Positions 55,420 to 63,917 of a stretch of DNA of 64,000 nucleotides are shown here, piece by piece. Within the stretch, counting starts at the first letter, position 1. Each line of letters begins with the position of its first letter. This stretch comes from CAVSSX01 sp963730735 (lineage in GTDB: Bacteria; Actinomycetota; Acidimicrobiia; Acidimicrobiales; RAAP-2): positions 1,116,001 through 1,180,000 of the forward strand of contig CAVSSX010000007.1 of the NCBI GenBank assembly GCA_963730735.1, given 5' to 3'. Both the position numbers and the translations under genes were made by a program. The notes beneath the pieces are model-generated. The model did no database searches. It saw nothing but the letters and a program-made list of their open reading frames with translations, and was not told where the DNA came from.

Positions 55420-55608
55420 TCAGGCGCTGCGGCGCTCGCCGTGGTCGGCACAGCGGGCCACCCACCCGGTGGGGGTGACGGCGACGGCCATCCAGCGCCC
55501 GCAGGTGGCGCAGTAGTGGGGCGGGTCGAGCGTCCGGCACCCGGCACACTCGTCGGCCGAGCGGCCGCAGCCGCTGCAGAACGCCGAGGCGCCGCCGGCC
55601 GAGGTCAC
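55420..55608 (-). CDS. bsaP: Biotin synthase auxiliary protein (BsaP-like), 62 aa
   Basis: A small Cys-rich protein from GTG 55608 with paired cysteines: FCSGCGRSADECAGC, YCATCGRWMAVAVTP and RCADHGE, seven Cys in all. The segment LDPPHYCATCGRWM...VTPTGWVARC closely follows mycobacterial BsaP. BsaP is needed for biotin synthase activity, probably by helping its iron-sulfur cluster. It lies 11 nt downstream of bioB on the same strand, which strongly supports the assignment. No other function is suggested. Confidence 0.8.
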   Translation of the reverse strand: MTSAGGASAFCSGCGRSADECAGCRTLDPPHYCATCGRWMAVAVTPTGWVARCADHGERRSA

Positions 55609-55619
55609 GCCCGCTCCGC

Positions 55620-56738
55620 TCAGAACGCCGCCGTGAGGGCGGCGACGGGCATCCGGAGGTCCTCCAGCATCCGCAGGTCCTCGTCGGCCGAGCGGCCGAG
55701 GGTCGTCAGGTAGTTGCCGACGATGAGGGCGTTGATCCCGGCGGTCATGCCCATGGCCTGCAGGTCCCGCAGGGTGACCTCTCGACCGCCGGCGTAGCGC
55801 AGGATGACCCCGGGGAGGGCCAGCCGGAAGAGGGCGATCCAGCGCACCGCCTCCCAGGCCCCGACGACCGGCCGGTCGCCCAACGGCGTGCCTGGCCGGG
55901 GGTTGAGGAAGTTGACCGGGACCTCGGTCGGGTCGAGCTGGCGCAGCTCGAGCAGCAATTCGACCCGCTGGGCCGCCGTCTCGCCCATGCCGATGAGGGC
56001 CCCGCAGCACAGCTCCATGCCCTCGGCGCGCACCAGCCGGCACGTGGCCACGCGCTCGTCGTAGTCGTGGGTGGTGACCACCTCGGGGAAGTAGGAACGG
56101 GCCGTCTCGAGGTTGTGGTTGTAGCGGTGGACCCCGCCCTCGGCCAGCCGCCGGGCCTGGTCGGCGTCGAGGATGCCGGCGCTGACGGCCACGTTGAGGC
56201 CGGTCTCGGCCTTCACCATCGGCACCAGCTCGAGCAGTCGGCGCATGGTCCGCTCGTCGGGGCCGCGGACGGCCAGCACGATGCAGAACTCCGACGCCCC
56301 GAGGGCCGCCGTCTCCCGGGCCGCCTGGAGGACCTCGTCGGTGTCGAGGAACGCCGTGGCCTTGACCGGGGTCTCGAAACGCGAGGACTGGGAACAGAAG
56401 TGGCAGTCCTCGGGGCAGCCGCCGGTCTTGGCCGACAGGATGCCCTCCACCTCGACCTCGGGTCCGCACCAGGTCAGCCGGACCTGGTGGGCCAGCGCCG
56501 CCAGTGCCACGACGGCCCCGTCCGGCAGCTCGGCCAGTGCCGTCAGCTCCTCGGCCGTGAGGACCCGGCGCTCGTCGAGCAGCGCCCGCTCGGCGGCGGC
56601 CAGCACCGCCCGGTCCTCGGTCGACAGCGGCGCCTGGGGCGCTGCCGGTGGTCCGTCGGCGGCGGGGCCATTGGCCCGGCGAAAGGCGACGGTGCTACGA
56701 GTGGGGGCGGCGACGGGTTGTGCTGACACGGCGACCAC
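55620..56738 (-). CDS. bioB: Biotin synthase
   Basis: A 372-residue radical-SAM enzyme inserting sulfur into dethiobiotin. The SAM cluster motif is CPEDCHFCSQSSRF (CxxxCxxC, about residues 107-114). ASEFCIVLAVRGPDE, YNHNLETARSYFPEVVTTHD, ELCCGALIGMGETAAQRVEL and VNFLNPRPGTPLG follow, with the second-cluster ligands in FCIV, CRLV and RYAGGRE regions. A 40-residue Ala/Pro-rich N-terminal extension is present. The start is GTG 56738. It is convergent to bioA-F-D, with the GNAT gene between, and forms a unit with bsaP. Confidence 0.95.
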   Translation of the reverse strand: MVAVSAQPVAAPTRSTVAFRRANGPAADGPPAAPQAPLSTEDRAVLAAAERALLDERRVLTAEELTALAELPDGAVVALAALAHQVRLTWCGPEVEVEGILSAKTGGCPEDCHFCSQSSRFETPVKATAFLDTDEVLQAARETAALGASEFCIVLAVRGPDERTMRRLLELVPMVKAETGLNVAVSAGILDADQARRLAEGGVHRYNHNLETARSYFPEVVTTHDYDERVATCRLVRAEGMELCCGALIGMGETAAQRVELLLELRQLDPTEVPVNFLNPRPGTPLGDRPVVGAWEAVRWIALFRLALPGVILRYAGGREVTLRDLQAMGMTAGINALIVGNYLTTLGRSADEDLRMLEDLRMPVAALTAAF

Positions 56739-56807
56739 GGTACCCGGCCGTCATGCACCCCGGGAAGCTGGCAGGCTCTGCGGGGTCTCGACATACAAGG
56801 AGGGGAC

Positions 56808-58109
56808 ATGGCCTGGGATTTCTCTACCGAGCCGGAATTCGAAGCGCAGCTCGAGTGGATGCGGGGATTCGTGCGGGACGAGGTGTTCCCCCTCGAGACG
56901 CTGGAGCTGACCTACGAGCAGACCCAGACGGCCATCGCCCCACTCCAGGCCCAGGTGAAGGAGAAGGGCCTCTGGGCCGCCCACCTGCCCCCCGAGCTCG
57001 GCGGCATGGGCTTCGGCCAGGTCCGGCTGGGCCTCATGCACGAGATCCTCGGCCAGTCGCCCTACGGTCCGATGGTGTTCGGCAACAACGCCCCGGACTC
57101 GGGCAACGCCGAGCTGCTGGCGGTGGGCATCACCGCCTCGGGCCGTCAGGACCAGCGCGAGCAGTGGCTGCAGCCGCTGCTCGACGGCAAGCTGCGGAGC
57201 GCCTTCTCGATGACCGAGCCGAACACGGCCGGCTCGGACCCGACGCTCCTGTCGACCCAGGCGGTGCGGGACGGCGACGAGTACGTGATCAACGGTCACA
57301 AGTGGTACACGACGAACGGGTCGGTGGCCGACTTCCTGATCGTGATGGCCGTGACCAACCCCGACGTCCACCCCTACCAGGGCTCGTCGATGATCCTCGT
57401 CCCGGCGGGCACCCCGGGCGTGGACATCGTCCGCGACATCGCCTCGATGGAGGACCCGGTGTCGCCCTTCGGGCAGTTCGGGAACCACGCCGAGATCCGC
57501 TACACCGACGTCCGGGTCCCGGCGTCGAACCTGATCGGGATCGAGGGGAGCGGCTTCCAGCTGGCCCAGGCCCGCCTCGGCCCGGGTCGGATCCACCACT
57601 GCATGCGGTGGCTCGGCCAGTCCCGGCGGGCCTTCGACATGCTGTGCGAGCGGGCGGTGTCGCGCTACGCCCACGGCTCGTTGCTCTCGGAGAAGCAGAC
57701 CATCCAGAACTGGGTGGCCGACTCGCTGGCCGAGATGCAGGCGGCCCGGTTGATGACCCTGCAGGCGGCCTGGAAGATGGACCAGGAAGGGGCGGCCGCC
57801 GCCCGGGTCGAGATCGCCATGATCAAGTACTTCGGGGCCGGCGTCCTCTACAACGTGATCGACCGGGCCATCCAGGTGCACGGGTCGCTCGGGTTCTCCT
57901 GCGACCTGCCGCTCGAGCACATGTACCGGGCCGCCCGCTCGGCCCGCATCTACGACGGGCCCGACGAGGTGCACCGCCAGACGGTGGCCCGCCGGACGCT
58001 GCGCAACTACACCCCGACCGAGGTGCCCTCCGAGCACATCCCGACCCGGCGGCGGGCGGCCAAGGAGCAGTTCGCCGACCTGCTGGCCGGGATCTCGGCC
58101 AACGACTGA
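56808..58109 (+). CDS. Acyl-CoA dehydrogenase (ACAD10/11-like)
   Basis: A 433-residue acyl-CoA dehydrogenase. It begins WDFSTEPEFEAQLEWMRGFV. LPPELGGMGFGQVRLGLMHE, SMTEPNTAGSDPTLLSTQAV (flavin loop), YVINGHKWYTTNGSVADFLI and ARIYDGPDEVHRQTVARRTL follow. The longer helical N-terminus and the GPDEVH motif match the ACAD11-type branch, which acts on 4-hydroxy or long-chain acyl-CoAs. A strong ribosome site (AAGGAGGGG) lies before ATG 56808. It is divergent from bioB. Confidence 0.9.
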   Translation: MAWDFSTEPEFEAQLEWMRGFVRDEVFPLETLELTYEQTQTAIAPLQAQVKEKGLWAAHLPPELGGMGFGQVRLGLMHEILGQSPYGPMVFGNNAPDSGNAELLAVGITASGRQDQREQWLQPLLDGKLRSAFSMTEPNTAGSDPTLLSTQAVRDGDEYVINGHKWYTTNGSVADFLIVMAVTNPDVHPYQGSSMILVPAGTPGVDIVRDIASMEDPVSPFGQFGNHAEIRYTDVRVPASNLIGIEGSGFQLAQARLGPGRIHHCMRWLGQSRRAFDMLCERAVSRYAHGSLLSEKQTIQNWVADSLAEMQAARLMTLQAAWKMDQEGAAAARVEIAMIKYFGAGVLYNVIDRAIQVHGSLGFSCDLPLEHMYRAARSARIYDGPDEVHRQTVARRTLRNYTPTEVPSEHIPTRRRAAKEQFADLLAGISAND

Positions 58110-58124
58110 GGTCCGGGCCGAGCG

Positions 58125-59090
58125 CTAGCGGTTGGGGGCGATGGCCCGGACGGCCTCGCCGAGGTCGGCGCCGGCCAGGATCAGCGCCGGGGCGGGGATG
58201 GTCACGCCGTTGGCCTGGTAGCGGGCGATGTGCGCCCGGCACTCCTCGGGCGTGCCGTGGACGATGAGCTGGTCGACGACCTCGTCGGGGACGGCGGCCA
58301 GCGCGCCCTTGCGGTCGCCGGCGGCCCACGCCGCCCACATCGGCTCGAGCAGCGGCCCCCGGCCCAGCCAGCGCTGGAACTGGGCGTAGCCCTCGACGTT
58401 CAGGTAGGCGGTGATCATGCGGCGGCCGATGGTCCGGGCCACCTCGGCGTCGGTGGTCGGGCACACGAAGATCCGGGTCACGATCTCCTTGCCCGGTCCC
58501 ACCTCGGCCACCGCCGTGGCCACGTCCTCGGCCGACAGCCAATTCAAGATGGCCCCGTCGGCCTCCCGCCCGGCCAGGCGGAGCATGCCCGGCCGTAACG
58601 CCGCCAGGTAGATGGCCGGCGGGATCTCGGGCACCCGGGCCAGCCGGAACCCCTGGACCGAGAGCCGGGGCGTGACCATCTCGACCTTCTCGCCGGAGAA
58701 GGCCGCCCGGAGGAACCGCAGGGTGTCGCGGGTCCGGTAGTACGGCTCGGCGAATTCGATCCCGTTCCAGCGTTGGACGATGACGTCGGACGACGACCCG
58801 ATGCCCAGGGCGAACCGCCCCGGGGCCGCCTCGGCCAGGGCCGCCGCGCTCTGGGCCAACAGCGCCGGGCCCCGCGTGAAGACCGGGGCGATGGCCACGC
58901 CGAGATGGAGGCTGGGCGCCCAGGCGGCGGCCAGGGTGAGCGGGGTGAACCCGTCGGCGCCGTCCACCTCGCCGCTCCACACGTCGGTGTAGCCGAGGTC
59001 GACGAGCTCTTCGAACCACCGTCGGTGGTCCTCGAGCGTGACGCCGTCGAAGGGGATGGTGATGCCGAAACGCGAGGAAGGAGTGGTCAC
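58125..59090 (-). CDS. LLM-class F420-type oxidoreductase
   Basis: A 321-residue luciferase-like TIM-barrel protein. It has FGITIPFDGVTLEDHRRWFE, LGYTDVWSGEVDGADGFTPL, LGVAIAPVFTRGPALLAQSA and the family block RFALGIGSSSDVIVQRWNG, followed by VPEIPPAIYLAALRPGMLRL. The composition is closer to the F420-dependent than to the FMN-dependent branch. The start is GTG 59090. It is convergent with the acyl-CoA dehydrogenase (15 nt apart) and 73 nt downstream of the aquaporin gene. Confidence 0.85.
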   Translation of the reverse strand: MTTPSSRFGITIPFDGVTLEDHRRWFEELVDLGYTDVWSGEVDGADGFTPLTLAAAWAPSLHLGVAIAPVFTRGPALLAQSAAALAEAAPGRFALGIGSSSDVIVQRWNGIEFAEPYYRTRDTLRFLRAAFSGEKVEMVTPRLSVQGFRLARVPEIPPAIYLAALRPGMLRLAGREADGAILNWLSAEDVATAVAEVGPGKEIVTRIFVCPTTDAEVARTIGRRMITAYLNVEGYAQFQRWLGRGPLLEPMWAAWAAGDRKGALAAVPDEVVDQLIVHGTPEECRAHIARYQANGVTIPAPALILAGADLGEAVRAIAPNR

Positions 59091-59134
59091 GGGACCACCA
59101 TTGCATCCCGCGTCGTCGCCGTCACCTCGGACGG

Positions 59135-59157
59135 GGCCCGCCCGGTTCGGGCGGGCC
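59135..59157 (-). terminator. GC-rich hairpin after the aquaporin gene
   Basis: A perfect 9-bp inverted repeat, GGCCCGCCC and GGGCGGGCC around GGTTC, lies 6 nt beyond the aquaporin stop (59164) and before the oxidoreductase start. A U-tract is missing, as is common for actinobacterial terminators. Confidence 0.55.
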
Positions 59158-59163
59158 GGTCGC

Positions 59164-59889
59164 TCAGACCGCCTCGAGCTCGTCGGTGGTCTTCGGGTAG
59201 ATGACCCAGTGCACGGCGGCGGCGACGATGGCCCCGACCAGCGGGGCCACGATGAAGAGCCACACCTGGCTGAGCGCCGTGCCCCCGACGATCAGGGCCG
59301 GGCCGAGGCTCCGGGCCGGGTTGACCGAGGTGCCGGTGATCGGGATGCCGATGAGGTGCACCACGGTCAGGGTCAACCCGATGACCAGGCCGGCGGTGGT
59401 GGCGTTGGCGATCTTGCTGGTCACGCCGAGGACGGCGAAGACGAACAGGGCGGTGAGCACCACCTCGGCCAGGAAGGCCCCGCCGACGTTGATGTGGATC
59501 AGCGACGCCTTGCCGTAGCCGTCGGTGCCGAGGCCCTGGATCGACGTCCGGTAGAAGGGGGACTGCTTGAACATGGCCCACAGGAGCAGCGCCCCGAGGA
59601 TGCCGCCGACGAACTGGGCGATCCAGTAGCCGATGGCCTCGATGGGCGAGATGCGGCCGGTGAGGGCGGCCCCGAGGGTGACGGCCGGGTTCACGTGGCA
59701 GCCCGAGATCGGCCCGAGCACGTAGGCCAACGCCAGCAGCACCAGGCCGAAGGCCAGGGCGGTGGCGACGACGCCGGCGGCCACGCTGCCGCCGGCGAAC
59801 TTGAAGCCGAACATGAGGGTCGCCACCCCGACGGCGAAGAACACCAGCAGCGCCGTTCCCAGGAACTCGGCGAAGAGCTTCCGTGCCAT
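59164..59889 (-). CDS. aqpZ: Aquaporin / MIP family channel
   Basis: A 241-residue six-helix channel for water or small neutral solutes. The two selectivity loops are SGCHVNPAVTLGAALTG and TGTSVNPARSLGPALIVGG, each with the NPA box. The aromatic/arginine filter has the Arg after the second NPA and a His in TVVHLIGIP, which points to a water-selective AqpZ type rather than a glycerol facilitator. ATG 59889. The usual length, without extra domains. Confidence 0.93.
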   Translation of the reverse strand: MARKLFAEFLGTALLVFFAVGVATLMFGFKFAGGSVAAGVVATALAFGLVLLALAYVLGPISGCHVNPAVTLGAALTGRISPIEAIGYWIAQFVGGILGALLLWAMFKQSPFYRTSIQGLGTDGYGKASLIHINVGGAFLAEVVLTALFVFAVLGVTSKIANATTAGLVIGLTLTVVHLIGIPITGTSVNPARSLGPALIVGGTALSQVWLFIVAPLVGAIVAAAVHWVIYPKTTDELEAV

Positions 59890-60024
59890 GACTACCCCCT
59901 CACGGCTCGGGTCTTCACCCGGCCGGTTCGGACCGATTTACGACAGGCGAGACGCTAGTTGCACCACCACTGCAACGGGGGGACGTGAGCCGACCGTCCG
60001 GGTGCCGTTCCCTACGATGTCGCG

Positions 60025-60927
60025 ATGGTCGCCGAACCGCCCGTCGCCGTCGACCGACTGGTGCCCCGCCGGGCGACGATCGCCCCGGGGAGCGAGGTGA
60101 CCCGCTACCTGCCGACCCGGGCCCACACCACCGTCGGCGCCTGGTGCTTCCTCGACGCCTACGGTCCCGACGACGTGTCCGGCGGACCGGGCATGCAGGT
60201 GTCGGCCCACCCCCACCTGGGGCTCCAGACCGTGACCTGGCTCTTCGCCGGCGAGGTGGTCCACCACGACAGCCTGGGCAGCCACCAGACCATCCGGCCG
60301 GGCGAGCTGAACGTCATGACCTCGGGCCACGGCATCGCCCACGCCGAGGTGTCGCCCACCCACCACCCCGCATGGCTGCACGGCGTCCAGCTGTGGCTGG
60401 CCCTCCCCGGGGCCCAGCGGCATGCGCCCCCGGCGTTCGAGCACCTGGCCGACCTGCCGGTGGCGGAGCTCGACGGCGGCCGGGCCACGGTGCTCGTCGG
60501 GTCCTTGGCCGGGGTTCGCTCACCGGCGGCCGTGGCCTCGGCGCTGGTCGGGGCCGAGCTCGTGCTCGACGGCGCTGGTCCGGTGTCGGTGCCACTCGAG
60601 TCGGGGTTCGAACACGCCGTGCTGGTGGTCGACGGTCCGGTGACCGTCGAGGGGAGGGCCGCGGCGACGGGCGAGTGTGGGTACCTCGGGCGGGGCCGGA
60701 CCCGGCTGACGTTGGCCGGGCCGGGCCGGGTGCTGTTGCTCGGGGGCGAGCCCTACGGCGAGCCGCTCGTCATGTGGTGGAACTTCGTCGGGGGCAGCCA
60801 CGAGGAGATCGCCGACGCCCGGGCCGACTGGGCGGCCGGCCGGCGCTTCGGCGAGGTCCGGGGCTTCGACGGCGCGCCGGTCCCCGCGCCACCGCTCCCG
60901 CCGGGACGGCTCCGGCCCCGGGGGTGA
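60025..60927 (+). CDS. Pirin family bicupin protein
   Basis: A 300-residue pirin. The metal-binding cupin motif is VSAHPHLGLQTVTWLFAGEV followed by HHDSLGSHQTIRPGELNVMT and SGHGIAHAEVSP, giving the three His and one Glu that hold iron. The second cupin (EPYGEPLVMWWNFVGGSHEE) carries the pirin C-terminal signature. Pirins can act as quercetinases or redox-sensing co-regulators; no choice is possible here. ATG 60025. It is convergent with the FAD oxidase. Confidence 0.9.
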   Translation: MVAEPPVAVDRLVPRRATIAPGSEVTRYLPTRAHTTVGAWCFLDAYGPDDVSGGPGMQVSAHPHLGLQTVTWLFAGEVVHHDSLGSHQTIRPGELNVMTSGHGIAHAEVSPTHHPAWLHGVQLWLALPGAQRHAPPAFEHLADLPVAELDGGRATVLVGSLAGVRSPAAVASALVGAELVLDGAGPVSVPLESGFEHAVLVVDGPVTVEGRAAATGECGYLGRGRTRLTLAGPGRVLLLGGEPYGEPLVMWWNFVGGSHEEIADARADWAAGRRFGEVRGFDGAPVPAPPLPPGRLRPRG

Positions 60928-60937
60928 GGCCCCCGGG
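60917..60937. terminator. Bidirectional hairpin between pirin and FAD oxidase genes
   Basis: Arms CCCGGGGG (60917-60924) and CCCCCGGG (60930-60937) pair perfectly around TGAGG. The loop contains the pirin stop codon (60925-60927), and the right arm is 6 nt from the stop of the convergent FAD oxidase. One hairpin could end both transcripts. There is no U-tract on either side. Confidence 0.55.
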
Positions 60938-60942
60938 CGGGG

Positions 60943-62544
60943 TCAGGACAGGCTGGTCGGGATGGACTGGGCGAAGTGGAAGGTGTCGTCGGGATCGACG
61001 GCAGCCTTGACGCTGACCAGTCGGGGCAGGTTGGCCCCGTAGTACGCCTGCTGCCAGTCGGCCAAGGTGGGGTCGATGTAGTTCTGGTAGGCGCCGGCGG
61101 TGTAGGGGGCGAGGGTCGACTGGGCCGAGGTGAGCCAGGCCCGCCCGGCGTCGAGCATCGAGGCGGGGGCCGTGTCGGGGTACGAGACGCTGTACTGGAT
61201 GCAGGCCAGGGCGTCACGGTGCACGAAGGCGGTGGCCGGCGCGGCGATGCGGTTGATGGCGCCGCCGTAGGCGTCGAAGGCGAAGCCGCCGCTGGCGCCG
61301 GGCACGCTCTGCGCCAGGTCCTGGGCGGCGGCGGCGATGGCCTGGGTGCCGGCGGCCGGGATGGCGTGGTGGACGTAGGCCGACTTGGAGTTGAACGAGG
61401 CCCGTTCGAGCACCCCGGCCGGGTTCTGGCTCTGGAGGTGGCACGCCGCCTGGGTGTCGTCCTCGCAGCCGGCCTCGATCATCATGGCCCGGACGTACGG
61501 CTCGGCGGTGACCGAGTTGGTCGTCGGTGCCGTCCCGACGGCCGAGAGGAGCGGGGCCAGGAGGCCGGTGAGGGCCGTCGGGGTGCCGGTGAACACCCCC
61601 CCGACCCGGGCCGTCGGCGGCCCGGCGCTGCCCTGGGAGAGCAGCAGGCAGTTCGACCACAGCTCGTCGGGGGTGGTGGGCAGCCAGGTCTGCCAGGCCG
61701 AGAGCACGTCGCTGGCGGCGGCCCAGGGCCACTCCAGGGTGAAGAGGGCGATGGCCGGGATCGGGTGCACCGTGAACTGGAACGAGGTCACGATGCCGAA
61801 GTTGCCGCCGCCCCCGCCCCGGCACGCCCAGTAGAGGTCGGGGTTGTGTTCGGGACTGCAGGTCCGCAGCGTGCCCTCGGCCGTCACCATCTGCAGCGAG
61901 GCGATGTTGTCGCACGTCATCCCGTACTTGCGGCCGACGACGCCGATGCCGCCGCCGAGGGCCAGGCCGGCGATGCCCACTGTCGGACACGACCCGCCGG
62001 GCAACAGCACGCCGGCGTTGCCCAGGGTGTTGTAGATGTCCACCAGCTTCGCCCCGGCGCCCACCGTCGCCGTGGTCGAGCCGGCCCCGACGGCGATGCC
62101 GGCCATGCGGCTCACGTCCACCACCAGCCCGGGGCACGACGAGTAGCCGCCGTAGCTGTGGCCGCCCGACCGGGCGGCCAACTGGACGCCGTGCTGGCGG
62201 GCGAAGCCGACCGACCGCTGGACGTCGGTCGGGGTCTGGCAGTAGGCGATGGCCGCCGGCATGAGGTCGTCGAACTGGGGGTTGAAGAGCTGCCGGTCGA
62301 CGGCGTAGGCCGGGTTGGTCGGCAGGACCAGGGTGCCGCTCAGGCTGCTGGCCAGCGTCGCCCAGTCGGCTGCCGTGGCCGTGGAGGTGGAGGTGGCCGA
62401 CGACGTGGTGGTCGCCGGGCCGGCGCTGGGCGACCCGCAGGCCTCGAGCACCGACCCGAACACCGCCGCGCCGCCGAGGGCGGCCGCCGCCGTGCCGGCC
62501 CGCCGCAGGAACCGGCGGCGATCGAAGGGCGCCTGGTCGACCAT
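60943..62544 (-). CDS. Tat-exported, lipoprotein-like FAD-linked oxidase (BBE type)
   Basis: A 533-residue oxidase of the berberine-bridge-enzyme family. The N-terminus has a twin-arginine motif (RRRFLRRAGTAAAALGGAA) and a lipobox-like end (VLEACGS), so it is probably folded before export and lipid-anchored. The FAD domain has ARSGGHSYGGYSSCPGLVVD, where the His binds FAD covalently. GSCPTVGIAGLALGGGIG supplies a Cys for a second covalent bond. YYGANLPRLVSVKAAVDPDD is the C-terminal BBE motif. Bicovalent members oxidise sugars or alcohols; the substrate is unknown. ATG 62544. Confidence 0.9.
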   Translation of the reverse strand: MVDQAPFDRRRFLRRAGTAAAALGGAAVFGSVLEACGSPSAGPATTTSSATSTSTATAADWATLASSLSGTLVLPTNPAYAVDRQLFNPQFDDLMPAAIAYCQTPTDVQRSVGFARQHGVQLAARSGGHSYGGYSSCPGLVVDVSRMAGIAVGAGSTTATVGAGAKLVDIYNTLGNAGVLLPGGSCPTVGIAGLALGGGIGVVGRKYGMTCDNIASLQMVTAEGTLRTCSPEHNPDLYWACRGGGGGNFGIVTSFQFTVHPIPAIALFTLEWPWAAASDVLSAWQTWLPTTPDELWSNCLLLSQGSAGPPTARVGGVFTGTPTALTGLLAPLLSAVGTAPTTNSVTAEPYVRAMMIEAGCEDDTQAACHLQSQNPAGVLERASFNSKSAYVHHAIPAAGTQAIAAAAQDLAQSVPGASGGFAFDAYGGAINRIAAPATAFVHRDALACIQYSVSYPDTAPASMLDAGRAWLTSAQSTLAPYTAGAYQNYIDPTLADWQQAYYGANLPRLVSVKAAVDPDDTFHFAQSIPTSLS

Positions 62545-62634
62545 GGCCGGTGACCCTAACCCCGAGGACGCCGGCCGGCCGAGGATCCTGGCTGGCCGTC
62601 GGGCCACCGGTCGACGGCGTGGAACAGTGTCCCG

Positions 62635-63366
62635 ATGGCCGACGTCACGCCCGCCGAGCTCTTCCGCACCGGGTACCGCACCTACCGCACCTACCCGGGG
62701 AGGGTGGCCATCCCGGCCGTCGTCATCTTCGGGGCGTCGGCCCTCGGCGACACCTCCATCGCCAACTGGATCGACGACCAGTCGCGCATTTTCCCGTGGG
62801 TGTTCCTGTCGTTGGCCATCGAGGCGGTGGCCGCCCTCGGCCTCACCTTCTACGCCGGCCTGCTCGACCGGATGGTCGGCGCCGTGGAGCACGGCGAGCC
62901 GGCGCCACCGCTGGGCGAGGTCCTGCGGACGTTGCCCTGGATCCGGCTGATCGTCGCCGACCTGCTGTTGCTGCTCCTGGCCGGACTGGCGTCGGGCCTC
63001 TTCATCGTGCCCGGGCTGATCGTCTACACGTACTTCGCCATCGTGGGCCCGCTGGTGAACATGGAGGGTCACCACGTGTTCGGGGCGTTCCGCCGATCGG
63101 CCCAGCTCATCCGGGGCAATTTCTGGATCGCCCTGACGCTGGTGACGCTGCCTATCTTCATCGAGCAGGAGGGCACCTTCGTCACCGGGGAACTCGTCCA
63201 CCACGAGTCGTTCTGGGTGATCTTCCTCACCCACGCCGTCGTCGGGTTGGTCTTCGGGACGGTCGTCGGCCTCCTCGAAGTGTCACTGGCCGAACGCCTG
63301 GTGACGGCGAAGCCGCTCGAGCTGGCGGACCGGCCCGACGCCGGTCAGGCGGTCCACCCGGGGTGA
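62635..63366 (+). CDS. Integral membrane protein, about five to six helices, unknown function
   Basis: A 243-residue polytopic protein. It opens ADVTPAELFRTGYRTYRTYP, and the hydrophobic segments follow: VAIPAVVIFGASALG, WVFLSLAIEAVAALGLTFYA, LIVADLLLLLLAGLASGLFI and IVGPLVNMEGHHVFGAFRRS with RGNFWIALTLVTLP. The pattern FxIVPGLIVYTYFAI...V.EG...AFRRSxxLIRGNFW is common in uncharacterised actinobacterial membrane proteins with a DUF975- or GlpQ-membrane-like fold. ATG 62635. It is convergent with the SnoaL-like gene, 1 nt apart. Confidence 0.75.
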   Translation: MADVTPAELFRTGYRTYRTYPGRVAIPAVVIFGASALGDTSIANWIDDQSRIFPWVFLSLAIEAVAALGLTFYAGLLDRMVGAVEHGEPAPPLGEVLRTLPWIRLIVADLLLLLLAGLASGLFIVPGLIVYTYFAIVGPLVNMEGHHVFGAFRRSAQLIRGNFWIALTLVTLPIFIEQEGTFVTGELVHHESFWVIFLTHAVVGLVFGTVVGLLEVSLAERLVTAKPLELADRPDAGQAVHPG

Positions 63367-63367
63367 G

Positions 63368-63787
63368 TCAGCGGCGGTCGGCGTCGCCTCGGACCCGGCG
63401 GCGGGCGAAGAGCCACCGCCCGTCCTCCTGGCGGCGGTAGGCGTCGCGGTAGCGGCCCCAGCGCCACAGGCCGTTGTCGGAGAGGACCGCCCAGTAGGCC
63501 GCCCCCGACGCCTCGTGCTCGCTCTCGAATTCGATCATGAGGTTGGTCACGAAGTGGCGCATGTAGGTCTGCCCGACCTCGTCACCGTGGGTGTCGGCCA
63601 GCCCGCCCAGGAACCCGCCGATGGCCTCGCGCCCCACCAGTAGTTCGGGTGCGTTGTCGGCCTGGAAGACGGCCTCGGGCTCGAACAGCTCGACGACCTG
63701 GTCGATGCGGCCGCCGTCGGCCCAGTGGGTGTAGCGGGCCACCAGCTCCCGGATCTCCTCGCGTGCTGCCGTCTCCCACGGTTCCAT
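63368..63787 (-). CDS. SnoaL-like (NTF2-fold) protein
   Basis: A 139-residue NTF2-like protein from ATG 63787. It has EIRELVARYTHWADGGRIDQ, VVELFEPEAVFQADNAPELL and GREAIGGFLGGLA, then HFVTNLMIEFESEHEASGAA and RYRDAYRRQEDGRWLFARRR. This is the SnoaL_4 type found beside lipid and aromatic catabolism genes. In-frame sequence upstream to 63955 has no family features. The His/Asp pair typical of dehydratase members is not obvious, so the activity is open. Confidence 0.85.
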   Translation of the reverse strand: MEPWETAAREEIRELVARYTHWADGGRIDQVVELFEPEAVFQADNAPELLVGREAIGGFLGGLADTHGDEVGQTYMRHFVTNLMIEFESEHEASGAAYWAVLSDNGLWRWGRYRDAYRRQEDGRWLFARRRVRGDADRR

Positions 63788-63917
63788 CAACGTGGTCCTC
63801 CCCCTCGGTTCCGGCTCACGATAGGCGGCGTCGTGGGCCGGAGCAGCCGATCGGCGGACCGAGGCCCCCGGGGGCGCTGTACGTTGGGCGGATCGTCGTC
63901 GACCGTGGAGGATCGCC

